Positions 54,346-64,000 of a stretch of DNA of 64,000 nt are shown piece by piece (position 1 is the stretch's first letter; each line of letters opens with the position of its first letter). The notes under the pieces are model-generated. The model was not told the origin of the DNA. It searched no databases and saw only the letters and a list, made by a program, of their open reading frames with translations. The position numbers were made by a program, and so were the translations under genes. The stretch covers positions 120,003,199-120,067,198 of the forward strand of contig OZ038380.1 of assembly GCA_964036045.1 (NCBI GenBank), in the 5' to 3' direction. Source of the DNA: Eutreptiella sp. 'Long Island Sound 2002' (lineage: Eukaryota; Euglenozoa; Euglenophyceae; Eutreptiales; Eutreptiaceae).

Positions 54346-55349
54346 TGAAGCAGAATCGGTAACGATGGCTGCGTTTGCATTTTTGTAGCAGAGCTTAGCG
54401 TCGCGAAGCCTTCTGGAGCATAGCGCGAAGTTCACGCAAATGACGCAATGTTGCATCAAGAGAGTGACTGAAGGCAGCCAATAGCTGCCGTTACGTGTTT
54501 TTATTTGGCATTTATTTTTTATATAGTTAAATTGTGTAGCGTAATATATGCGATTTGCGTCGTGTATGTTAACTCAGTTTGTTACGGAATCTGTTTGTCG
54601 TTGACGTTCAGGTTTGTGTCATATGGGAGGACCGTCCAAGGTTCTCAGAATTATTTGTAGGACGACACTGGCCTGAACGCCGCATCCCTCGTCCTGGGGC
54701 AGCATGCCAGGGCATGGTGGACGCAAGCAACGCCCTCGTTGAGGGCCAAAGGTCGTGAAATACACCGGCGGCGCTTAGCATCGTGGCAAGAGCGCCCTCG
54801 TCGAGGGCCTACGGCTATTGGCCAAGGCGCTCAGCATCCTGGAAGCTGAAAACTGGAAGGTCTCAGCCTATGATAGATTCACTGAAAGAAACCCTCGATA
54901 CAGGTTAGACCTCCTGTGGATTTGGTGCGCTGCGTTTGCTATTGGGTGCCAGCAAGGGTTGGACGATCCAAGGGTTTTGTATCTTTGCATGAGCAGCAGG
55001 ATATTTTATTATCAGAATCAATCTGTGGTTCAAAAAGCTTGTAAGGAGTTCAGCTTTTCTCACGTGAAAGCAAAGCAGGACTAAGAGTGCGGCGGCAAAG
55101 TATGCAGAAATACCAAGGGATCAGCATCTTGTTTTTCTCACGTCAAAGCAAAGCAAGGCTTGTTCTTCTCACGTCAAAGCAAAGCAAGGCCAAGACAACC
55201 TGTGATAGCAAAATGGCAGACAAAACAGTGGTGCACGAAAGGGAAAATCAGTGCAAGGCAGAGATCAAAGAAACAAGTTCAGCGCAGTGTCCCGTGGGTC
55301 TCAAGAGTCGAAGGCCTCACGCTCCGCAAGGCCCCACGGTACCGCTTCA
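54346..55349 (+). repeat. 5' LTR
   Basis: About 1004 bp, TGAAGC...GCTTCA. It differs from the 3' LTR by scattered substitutions only. It contains the repeated word CACGTCAAAGCAAAGCAAGG near 55140 and 55170. Confidence 0.85.
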
Positions 55350-55705
55350 AAATAATTCTGAAGGAGCGTCTAGCCGCCTTAGACGCGTCCGAGCATGTGT
55401 TGCAAGCAGCCGCGTGTGGAGTGGACAACAAGACCGAAGATTTCCGACTCCTTCGAGGGGTACACGTTCCGTGCCAGCGTGTACACAGTATGGGTGCTCC
55501 CGACAATGGTCCACAGTTACAGCGCGTGGTGAAGAAAGGTGCACAAGACCAGCATCTGTGCTGCACGGAAGCCATGATGCGTCAGAGGGGAGAACGTCGA
55601 TGCAGGCCTTCGTTCAACCTTCGAGGTCTCAGCGAGAGTCGCCAAGTAACGCTGGAGAAGCCCGTCTTCGCGGCCGACAACCTGGCTAAGCTCTTAGGAG
55701 GGGCG
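55350..55705 (+). CDS. LTR-element internal ORF (C-terminal part), unknown
   Basis: A frame that begins in the 5' LTR (55160) stays open through the whole interior to its TGA, which is the first codon of the 3' LTR: HVLQAAACGVDNKTEDFRLL, VHSMGAPDNGPQLQRVVKKG, VTLEKPVFAADNLAKLLGGA. No known domain and no gag zinc knuckle. It could be a captured host fragment or a reduced gag. Confidence 0.4.
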
Positions 55706-56709
55706 TGAAGCAGAATCGGTAACGATCCCTGCGTTTGCATTTTTGTAGCAGAGCTTAGCGTCGCGAAGGCTTCTGGCGCATAGCGCGAAGTTCACGCAAA
55801 TGACGCAATTTTGCATCAGGAGAGTGCCTGAAGGCAGCCAATAGCTGCCGTTACGTGTTTTTATTTGGCATTTATTTTTTATATAGTTAAATTCTGTAGC
55901 GTAATATATGCGATTTGCGTCGTGTATGTTAACTCAGTTTGTTACGGAATCTGTTTGTCGTTGACGTTCAGGTTTGTGTGATATGGGAGGACCGTCCAAG
56001 GTTCTCAGAATTATTTGTAGGCTGACACTGGCCTGAACGCCGCATCCCTCGTCCTGGGGCAGCATGCCAGGGCATCGTGGACGAAAGCAACGCCCTCGTT
56101 GAGGGCCAAAGGTCGTGAAATACACCGGCGGCGCTCTGCATCGTGGCAAGAGCGTCCTCGTTGAGGGCCTACGGCTATTGGCCAAGGCGCTGAGCATCGT
56201 GGAAGCTGAAAACTGGAAGGTCCCAGCCTATGATGGATTCACTGAAAGAAACCCTCGATACAGGTTAGACCTCCTGTGGATTTGGTGCGCTGCGTTTGCT
56301 ATTGGGTGCCAGCAAGGCTTGGACGATCCAAGGGTTTTGTATCTTTGCATGAGCAGCAGGATATTTTCTTATCAAAATCAATCTGTGGTTCAAAAAGCTC
56401 TCAAGAAGTTCAGCTTTTCTCACGTGAAAGCAAAGCAGGACTAAGAGTGCAGCGGCAGAGTATGCAGCAATACCAAGGGATCAGCATCTTGTTTTTCTCA
56501 CGTCAAAGCAAAGCAAGGCTTGTTTTTCTCACGTCAAAGCAAAGCAAGGCCAAGACAAGCTGTGATAGCAAAATGGCAGACAAAACAGTGGTGCACGAAA
56601 GGGAAAATCAGTGCAAGGCACAGATCAAAGAAACAAGTTCAGCGCAGTGTCCAGTGGGTCTCAAGGGTCGAAGGACTCACGCTCCGCGAGGCCCCACGGT
56701 ACCGCTTCA
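55706..56709 (+). repeat. 3' LTR
   Basis: Same length as the 5' LTR. Preceded by the polypurine tract AGGAGGGGCG. Confidence 0.85.
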
Positions 56710-57065
56710 ATGAGTAGCAAGGGCAACATGGGTCTGGGTATGGGGCCGGGACAAGGTATGGGGCTGGGGCAGCGTATGCCGCCGGGGCAGGGTATGGGCA
56801 TGGGTATGGGCATGGTGCCGGGCATGGCCACCGGCATGGGAATGGGCCCGAGAATGGGCCCTGGAATGAGGAACATGGGCAGCATGCACAACATGGGATG
56901 GTAACTGGCATGGCCATGGGCATGGGCCTGGGGATGGGCATGGCTTGCTCCGCTGGTGGTCACACGGGCAACATGGGTCTGGTTATGTGGCCGGGACAAG
57001 GTATGGGGCTCGGGCAGGGTATGCCGCCAGGGCAGGGTATGGGTATGGCTATGGGCATGGTTTTG
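56710..57065 (+). CDS. Met/Gly-rich protein gene, exon after the LTR insertion
   Basis: It continues SSKGNMGLGMGPGQGMGLGQ, RMPPGQGMGMGMGMVPGMAT and GMGMGPRMGPGMRNMG, to NMGW and a stop at 56902-56904. The following DNA (56905-57065) repeats the same Met/Gly block, including SAGGHTGNMGLVMWPGQGMG, so the region was duplicated in tandem. A third partial copy is at 59101-59170. The stop after NMGW may be the native C-terminus. Confidence 0.5.
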
Positions 57066-59100
57066 GGCAGGTTTTGTTTTGTTTTGTTTTATGAAAACCG
57101 CTTTGGCCAGGGCTGTACTGGTCCCCTGCTTGAGATTACCCATCTTCTCTTCGGTGGTGCGCTTTCCCTACCTTCTTATTACGCGTGCCTTTTCCCCGCC
57201 CTTTTTTTTCAACATTTTCATGTCTTCTTGACGTTGTACGGCCAAAGAAAAAATAATCAACCTGCCACTGGCTCGTACCGGCGGGTACTGCTTCTGCTTT
57301 TTCTCATATCTCTCTGACAGATCTTGTTTCTGCTGTAAATTGATTGTTGCACCTGTTTTTGTGTGATCCTGATTCTTCCTTCCCCTGCCTACCCCCTGCA
57401 CACGACATGCACTGCACCATTCGCTCAACTGATGGCTCTGCTGCTGCACTGTATTTCTTGGGCCTTTGTGTCGCTTCGGCGCATCAGCACCAGGGCCTGC
57501 TACGTTGTGGCAGTGCTCTGTGCAGAGAATCTTTGACTGTCTGTGATGTTACAACGTCCCACTGCTGCATGGTGGCTCAGTGGTGTGCTGCCCGTGCTAG
57601 GGAATGCTCTGCTGCACTCTGGCTGATTCTGCTATCTGGATTACCTGCTAATCTGAAACTGTGCACCACGTTTGACTTGCTGGACATACATACAACTGCT
57701 CCCTTCTGTGGGGACTTGAACGTTGACAGGACGTTTTATATACGTCACCTGGGCTTCTTGGCCTGTTGCTGGACATTTTAGATACTGCACCTGGGCATCC
57801 GTGTCTGTTGCTGGCTGCTGTTACTGGTCTGAGGTCGTTCATCATCTCGTTTTTTGCTGCTGCCCTTGTTTGGGGTAAGCCTTGGTGCCTTCATTTGGGC
57901 CTCTGTGTCCTTTGGCCCACGTGGAGCTGCGGGCGTACCTCATGGCAGATCCCTTGCTTCCTTTTCCTCTGGTCTCGCGAAGTCCTGCACAAGAGTCACA
58001 GCGTTCCTCCACACATCTGGCTGCACTCCTTTTACCGTATCCCGCTCTCTGATCACCCACATGACGAACTGCTCATTTCTCTCCAGACACTAAGCTGCAG
58101 GCCATTATCCATTCCGCACCCTGTTGATTCCCACGCACTGCCAACCACACACCAGTACACCCCTCTCCCCTGTGATCCTGTGCTTTGCGCTTCCCGTATA
58201 ACCTGACATTCTTCTCCTCCATCTTCTCCTACTCTCCTGGTCCATTCTGCTGCTCCTATGCCTTCTGGAGATTGCACCAGTAGTGCCACCACTGTATCTG
58301 CTCGTGGCCTTGTTGCTGAGATGAGGGTCCACCATGTGTGGAGGGCCATGGGTTTGATTGCTCTTTTCCGTTTTTTCACTTCACCTACTGCTATTTTCCA
58401 GTTGGCTCTTGCTTGCCAGTCTGCCAGTAGTCTGTTGTGCTTGTCCGTCTTTATCTCTGGTTCCTCCGCTGCATACACTATAGCATATGCCGCTTCAGGG
58501 CTTCTGAACACAAATGATTTTGGGTGCTGCACCCCCACTCTCGCTAGTGGCACCGTTATTCCTTGCACCGGACCTATGCCGGGCCACACCGGCCAAACTG
58601 TTCTGTTGGACTGTTTCTGTGGTTGCAGTGCACTCGCTCTGGAGGGATGTGACCATACTATGTCCACTTGTTGTTTCCCCTGTATCCGAAGCCCCCCCCC
58701 ATGTTGCAGTGATACGTCCTGCCTGTACTCCCTGACTGATGAGTATCTGGCACACCTCCTGCACCCATATGTATATCCTCGTTTTGGTCACTATGCATTC
58801 ATGAACTTGATGGTGCCTGACGCTCTCACACCACAGCCCACTTTGTCACAGTGTTGCTGCTTTCCTTCCCATTCCCACTCTGATGCCTCTGCATACGGAC
58901 TCCATGTTCTGATTTTTCCCTAGTCACTTATGCTCGGTGGCTGTACCCTTTGCCATGCCCTCTGTGGCTCCTTTCCTTCGAGGAACACTCTGGTCAATGT
59001 ATGCTGCTGTGGTGCTGATGTCCTGTCCCTTTCTTCACTGAGCAGTGCTTACGTTGTTGGCTGCAGGAGGTATTTTTTTTTTGTCGATGATGACCTCAAT
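57066..59100 (-). mobile_element. about 2-kb A-rich-tailed insertion in the Met/Gly region
   Basis: The plus strand has TTTTGTTTTGTTTTGTTTTA at about 57077-57096, so the minus strand ends in an (AAAAC)n tail. On the other side the Met/Gly coding resumes at about 59101 (ATGGTGCCAGGCATGGGCAC), matching the unit that was interrupted (GGCATGGTGCCGGGCATGG at 56811-56829). It therefore looks like a minus-strand retroposon inserted into a repeat unit. The exact ends and target duplication were not fixed. Confidence 0.55.
57842..58950 (-). pseudogene. protein-like minus-strand region inside the 2-kb insertion
   Basis: The 204-codon minus frame (58053-58667) is charged and balanced: KTDKHNRLLADWQARANWKI, KKRKRAIKPMALHTWWTLIS, VVALLVQSPEGIGAAEWTRR. 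After its stop, protein-like sequence continues in a neighbouring frame (RERDTVKGVQPDVWRNAVTL). The plus frames over the same DNA (146 and 221 codons) are Cys/Ser/Leu-rich and look like antisense. No family recognised; it may be a LINE ORF1 or another retroposon protein. Confidence 0.35.
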
Positions 59101-59170
59101 GATGATGGTGCCAGGCATGGGCACCGGCATGGGAATGGGTCCGGGATTGGATCCCGGAATGGGGAATGGG
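59101..59170 (+). pseudogene. Met/Gly-rich gene, third partial copy
   Basis: The frame reads MVPGMGTGMGMGPGLDPGMG then NGIGDGNI, the same motif order as 56811-56880. Confidence 0.5.
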
Positions 59171-59276
59171 ATCGGTGATGGGAATATTTCTTGGGTCTGA
59201 GGATATTAGATAGCTGTCCACACAAGCAGTGTGTCCTGTCTTGGTTCTCAAGTGGGGCCCTGTTTTCAAACGCAGA

Positions 59277-59880
59277 GTGATGTGGCCACATTTTTTTGCT
59301 CATTTCTTCTGCAGTGCATGGTGTTTCCAACCCGCAGCATCCCAACACATCTGTTCCTGCATTGTATGCTCATTTTCTGCAGCTTTGGTAGTCTGTGCAG
59401 TCGTTCCCAAATTTCAGTTTTCTTGACGAGTGGTTTTGCCTGGCAGAATATCTGTAGTGCTTCGTGCCACCCACCTGCCCGTGCATTGCTGCAGTGTTTG
59501 ACAGCCAAAGTGATCACGCCAGTCCTTTCTGCTCCTTTCTTTGGCAGTGCATTGTGGTTCGCAGCTGCAGCATCCCAACACATCTGTTTCTGCATTGTAC
59601 TCTGGTTTTCTGCAGCTCTCGTAGTCTGCCCAGTCATTCCCAAATTTCAGTTTCCTTGACGAGTGGTTTTGCCTGGCAGAATACATGTAGTGCATTGTCC
59701 GTAACACCTGCCCGTGCATTGCTGCAATGTTTGACAGCAAAAGTGATCTTGCTAGGCTTTTCTGCTCATTTCTTCCGCAGTGCACATCCATTCCTGCATT
59801 ATACCTGCATTGTATTTCGAATTCCCAATTCCGGAAGCATTCCTCGCTCAGACGTTGTTCAGCTGCATTAGTCAGTGCAG
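59277..59880 (+). repeat. 233-bp tandem repeat, about 2.5 copies
   Basis: Landmark GTGATGTGG/GTGATCACG/GTGATCTTG at 59277, 59510 and 59743 (233 bp apart). Each unit has GACGAGTGGTTTTGCCTGGC and CAGCATCCCAACACATCTGT. No gene. Confidence 0.88.
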
Positions 59881-59896
59881 ACGATGTAGACAAAAA

Positions 59897-60280
59897 AGTG
59901 AATTGCCTGGGAGAGGTGGTTCTCAGGCACTACTCGGAGGATGCACTATTTGCCCTTTTGCGCATTCCAAATGTTTTCAGATGCTTGGTCAACATGGGCG
60001 GACCAGGGTGCCCAGTCAGTCCAAAATTTAAGATTCATTGCTCATACTTTGTTCGCAAGCATTTTATCAGTGCACAAAGAAGAGTGAGTTACCCTGGGGG
60101 AGGTCTTCTCAGGCACTGCTCAGTGAGTGCACAATTTTGCCCAGAATATCATGCCCAAGTGGTTCCTCTTTTCGAATGTTGTCAAATGATCAGTCAACAT
60201 GTGCAGACCAGAGTGCACACAGGGATGGATGCAGGTTCTGTATTTCTCAAGGTGGTCCCCTTCTCCACAAAGAAGACGGC
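59897..60280 (+). repeat. 185-bp tandem repeat, two copies
   Basis: AGTGAATTGCCTGGGAGAGG at 59897 and AGTGAGTTACCCTGGGGGAG at about 60082, both followed by TTCTCAGGCACT. Confidence 0.75.
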
Positions 60281-61675
60281 TGCGTATGCACCAAGGCTTT
60301 GCGATTTTTGATGAAAAATCGGCCAAAAATGGCCGTTCCTTGGTCAAAAAATGATTTTGCTTGGCTTGAGACAAGCAGCTGAAGACTGTCCCTATTTTTA
60401 GGGTGCTGAATGCGAAAAGCAGGTTGTAGGGGCACACAGATCACGAAACGACCATCTACAGAATCCGTATGCACCAAAATGTGCCATTTTTCATGAAAAA
60501 ATGGCCAGAAAATAGCCGTTATTTCGGTCAGCAATTGCCTTCTTCAATCTTCAGACAAGCATGTAGATCACAAAGAAACATTTTACAGCATGCGTATGCA
60601 GCATGCGTATGCACTGAAAGTGGCCGTTTTTCATGAAAAAATGGCCAAAAATGGCCGTGTTTTGGTCAAAAATTGCATTATTTTGGCCTAAGACAAGCAG
60701 GTGAAGCCCCTCCCCCCTGTTTTGAGGGTGCTAGATGCAGAAGAGCAGGTTGTAGAGGCATAGATATCACGAAAACACAATTTACAGCATGCATATGCAC
60801 GAAAATGTGCCGTTTTTCATGAAAAAAGGCGGAAAACGGCCGTTGTGTCGTCAAGAATTGAGGTTTTTGAGCTTCAGACAAGCATTTGAAGACCCACTTC
60901 CTAATCTGAGAGTGCTGGTGCAAGCAAGCAGGCTGTAGCGGCATGAGGATCACAAAAAAACACCTTGGAGCATGCGTATTGACCAAAGGTTGCCATTTTT
61001 CATGACAAAACGGCCAAAAGTAGCCGTTTTTTTGTAAAAATTGATTTTTTTTTGCTTCAGACAAGCAGTTGAAGACCCCCCTTTTTTTGAGGATGTTGAA
61101 TGCTAAAAAGCAGGCTATAGGCACACAGATCACGAACCATCCATTTACAGAATCAATAAGCACAAAAGTTTGCCATTTTTCCTGAAAAAATGGCCAGAAA
61201 TGCCCGTTTTTTGGTCAACAATTGAGTTCTTTTGCTTTCAGAAAGCATTTTGAGAACCCTCTTTTCTTGTTGTGAGGGTGCTGGATGCAACCAATCATGT
61301 TGTGGAGCCATCAAGATCGGAGAAAATCAATTTACAGCATGCGTATGCACCAAACCTTGCCATTTTTCATGAGAAAACGGCCAACAATGGCCGTTTTTTG
61401 GTCAAAAATTGTTTTTTTTGGCTTCAGACGAGCAGTTGAGGACCCCCCCCCTATTTTGGGGGTGCTGGATGCGCAAATGCAGGTTGTGGAGGCATATGGA
61501 TCATGAAAACACAATTCACAGCATGCACATGAACCAAAATATGCCGTTTTTCATGAAACAAAGGCCAAAAACGGCCGCTTCTTGGTCAAAAATTGCGCCT
61601 TTTAGGGTCGGATAAGCAGTTGAAGACCCCGCCCCCCTCTTTTGAAGGTGCTGAAAACGCAGCTTGTAGAGGTAC
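60281..61675 (+). repeat. 184-bp satellite with TTTTTCATGAAAAA core, about 8 units
   Basis: The self-complementary word TTTTTCATGAAAAA, or close variants, lies at about 60304, 60486, 60627, 60811, 60996, 61176, 61362 and 61546: steps of 180-186 bp with one shortened unit (141 bp). It is usually inside a larger hairpin (GCCATTTTTC...GAAAAAATGGCC). Other shared words: CAGCATGCGTATGCAC and GGCCAAAAATGGCCGTTTT. No gene. Confidence 0.9.
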
Positions 61676-61679
61676 AAGT

Positions 61680-62265
61680 GTAGGTAGGTAGGTATCTTTG
61701 GGAGCTAGGGAGGCCTCCCTTGATGATGCACGAAGAAGCTCTTACCAAGGGGACGTCCTGTCCCTCCCACTGCCCTAGTTCAGGTGCCTCTTAAGCCGCT
61801 CCAGCAGGTGCTTCAGAAGGCAGTGTTGCGGCAGCCCAGTCCAGGTGTCCTGGCCGGGAGGCTGTCCCAACATGCTCCCATGGGTAGGGCCACATGCCCC
61901 CTCCTTTGGGCGGCAGCTCTGGGGGCTGCCCAGCCGTCTGAAGTAACTCTCACCCCAGGGGGTATTGCTCCCGCGAGTCTACAGTACGACCACGTCACCC
62001 CTGTGGCTTAAGTTGCGGGGCCGCATTGCTTGGCAGTCGACCCCGTCCCGGACTGTGTACCGCCTCGCCTGTCACCGGTTGCTTCCAGGGGTCCGGGTGA
62101 TGTTTGCCATTGTTCTCGATGGACATGCGGCCTTGGGTCAGCAACCCTGCGGCTGGCCCGGTGGGTTGGCTAGGCCGCCCCAGTGCGCCCGACCGATGGG
62201 GTGTGGTTTGTTGTTTCCCGTCCCTGGGCCGCCCTACGTGCGCATGTGTGTGAGGTGTCCTCGAC
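61680..62265 (-). mobile_element. 3' end of a (TACC)n-tailed retroposon (copy C)
   Basis: The plus strand starts TAGGTAGGTAGGTATC. The minus strand therefore ends in GATACCTACCTACCTA, as does copy A. The adjoining 590 bp match copy A throughout. Its GGCACCTGAACTAGGGCAGT word matches the large LINE 3' UTR. Confidence 0.72.
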
Positions 62266-64000
62266 CTCTTTGCTCCTGTTCACCGGTGTGCTCGCTCTGA
62301 GCGTTGTGTTGCGTGTGCAGTGTCCTGGGCCACCTGGCTCCTGCTCACCCGTGAGCCTGCTCTGTGCGTTATGCTGCTTATGCGGTGTCCTGGGCCACTT
62401 GGCTCCTGTTCGCCGGTCTGCTCGCTCGGTGCGTTGTGTTACGTGTGCCATGTCCCAGGCCACTTGGCTCCAGCTCACCAGTGTGCCCGCTCGGTGGGTT
62501 GTGTTGCTTGTGTGGTGTCCTTGGCCACTTGGCTCCTCTGCGGCGGTGTGCGCGCTTGATGCGTTGTGTTGCGCTCGCGGTGTCCTCGGCCACTTGGCTC
62601 CTGTTCACCGGTATGCTCGCTCGGTGCTCTTTGGTGCGTGTGCGCTGTCCTAGACCACTTGGCTCCTGTTCACCGGTGTGCTTGCTCGGTGCGTTGTGTT
62701 GCGTGTGCGGTGTCCTGGACCACTTGGCCCCTTTTCACCGGTGTGCGCGCCCGGTGCGTTGTGTTGCGTGTGTTGTGTCCTAGGCCACTTGGGTGCTGTT
62801 CAGCGGTGTGCTCGCTCGCTGCGTTGTGTTGCGTGCGCGGTGTCCTCGGCAACTTGGCTCCCGTTCACCGGTGTGCTCGCTTGGTGCCTTGTGTTGCGTG
62901 GGCGTTGTCATAGGCCACTTGGCTCCCTTTCACCGGTGTGCTCGCTCTGTGCGTTGAATTGCATGTGCGGTGTCCTGGTGCCAAATAGTTCCTAGTCAGC
63001 GGTGTGCGCGCGCGGTGCGTTGTGTTGCGTGCGCGGTGTCTTGGGCCACTTGGCTCCTAGTCACCGGTGTGCGCGCTCGGTGCATTGTGTTGCTTGCGCA
63101 GTGTCGTGGGTGACTGGGCTCCTCTTCAGCAGTGTGCTCACTCGGTGCGTTGTGTTGCCTCCGCAGTGTCCTGGCCCACTTGACCCTCGTTCACCGGTGT
63201 GCTCGATTGGTTCGTTGTGTCGCGTGTGCAGTGTCTCAGGCCGCTTGGCTCCTGTTCACCGGTGTGCTCGCTCGGTGCGTTGTGTTGCGTGGGCGGTGTC
63301 CTAGGCCACTTGGCTCCTGTCCAGCGGTGTGCTCGCTCGGTGCGTTGTGTTTGGTGTGCGGTGTTCTAGGCCACTTGGCTCCTGTTTTTACCGGTCTGCA
63401 TGCTGGGAGCATTGTGTTGCGTGTGCGGTGTCCTGGGCCACTTGGCTCATGTTCAGCAGTGTGATCGCTCAGTGCATTTTGTTGCGTGTGCAGTATGGTG
63501 GCCCACCTGGCTCCTGTTCACCGGTGTGCCCGCTCGCTGTGTGCTGCTGTGTGTGCGGTGTGCTGGGCCACTTGGCTCCTGTTCACCGGTGTGCTCGCTC
63601 GGAACGTTTGGTCGCGTGCGCGGTGTCCTGGGCCACTTGGCGCCTGTTCACCGCTGTGCTCGCCCCGTGTGTCGTGTTGCGTGTGCAGTGCCCTGCGCCA
63701 CTTCGCTCCTGTTCCCTGGTGTGCTTGTCGGTGTGTGATGTTGCATGCTTGGTGTCCTGGGTCACTTGGCTCCTGATCAGCTGTGTGCGCGCTCGCTGCG
63801 TTGTGTCTTGTGTCCCGTGTCCTGCGCCATTAGGTTCCTGTTCAACGGTGTGCTTGTTTGGTGTGCTGTGTTGCATTTGCGGTGTCCTGGGCCACTTGGC
63901 TCCGGTCAACCGGTCTGCCTGCTCGGTGTGTGTTGCCGCGTGTGCGGTGTCCTCCGCCACTTGGCTCCTGTTCACCGGTGTGCTCGCTCAGTGCGTTGTG
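62266..64000 (-). repeat. 65-bp minisatellite, inverted copy (about 26 units, runs off the window)
   Basis: GGCTCCTGTTCACCGGTGTG and GTGTCCTGGGCCACTTG recur every 64-67 bp. Reverse complement of the 3991-5455 unit. The plus-strand ORFs here are repeat artefacts. Confidence 0.95.

Larger units (their letters stand above)
54345..56709 (+). mobile_element. compact LTR retrotransposon (TRIM-like), LTRs longer than the interior
   Basis: Two direct repeats of about 1004 bp (54346-55349 and 55706-56709, offset 1360) begin TGAAGC and end GCTTCA, the inverted TG...CA ends of LTRs. The interior is only about 356 bp. A purine-rich AGGAGGGG lies just before the second LTR (polypurine tract). ATG flanks both sides (54342-54344 and 56710-56712), a probable short target duplication. 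No RT, protease or integrase is present, so it depends on another element in trans. Confidence 0.85.

Noticed and set aside
56710-56904. Chaperonin-type Gly/Met tail
   Set aside because: The Met/Gly run is far longer than such tails and no chaperonin domain is present upstream.
58258-58923. 221-codon plus-strand ORF as a gene
   Set aside because: Cys/Ser/Leu-rich antisense-type composition, opposite to a more convincing minus-strand frame in an A-tailed insert.

Overview
The window is eukaryotic nuclear DNA dominated by mobile elements and minisatellites. There are no bacterial-type operons. Retroelement pol genes, short GT-AG introns, target-site duplications, retroposon-type 3' tails and kilobase satellite arrays all point to a large, repeat-rich protist or algal genome. 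A green alga is my best guess, but I cannot name the species. Almost every gene is transposon-derived and decayed, and I saw no rRNA, no convincing tRNA and no CRISPR array.

Layout, left half. Positions 1-3990 hold a frameshifted Ty3/gypsy-like pol (+). Positions 3991-6041 hold a 65-bp minisatellite plus a (TACC)n-tailed 3' end (+); a related copy in reverse orientation occupies 61680-64000, at the other end of the window. A second gypsy fragment (-) lies at 6042-7200. From 7.2 to 16.4 kb there are A/C-rich tracts, an inverted pair of ~127-bp satellites (about 8985-9785 and 10637-11478), a short piece of a 47-bp repeat with its flank (13571-13775), and unrecognised sequence. A 94-bp repeat array (16442-16730 and 23643-24490) is split by a 6907-bp DNA transposon (16731-23637) with 22-bp terminal inverted repeats and a 5-bp target duplication. 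That element carries ten copies of a 22-bp palindrome, one inside each of the three introns of its large gene.

Layout, right half. A 47-bp repeat array fills about 24.5-35.2 kb. It is interrupted by two minus-strand retroposons: a poly(A)-tailed LINE fragment with an RNase H domain, and a (TTAC)n-tailed insert with a 13-bp target duplication. From about 35.35 to 54.0 kb there is what looks like one very large degenerate non-LTR retrotransposon (+). Its order is unknown ORFs, AP-type endonuclease, reverse transcriptase, RNase H, zinc knuckle, RING-like finger, Pro/Thr/Ala-rich region, Ulp1-like cysteine-protease candidate, 3' UTR and tail. Next comes a Met/Gly-rich gene (54.0-59.2 kb) broken by a compact LTR element (two 1004-bp LTRs around about 356 bp) and by a 2-kb A-tailed minus-strand insert. 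Tandem repeats of 233, 185 and 184 bp follow.

The region reads as nested insertions: arrays invaded by transposons, and one probable host gene invaded at least twice. The strongest candidates for something new are the palindrome-bearing DNA transposon, with its ParB/DGQHR-like protein, and the giant LINE-like element with RING and protease-like modules.
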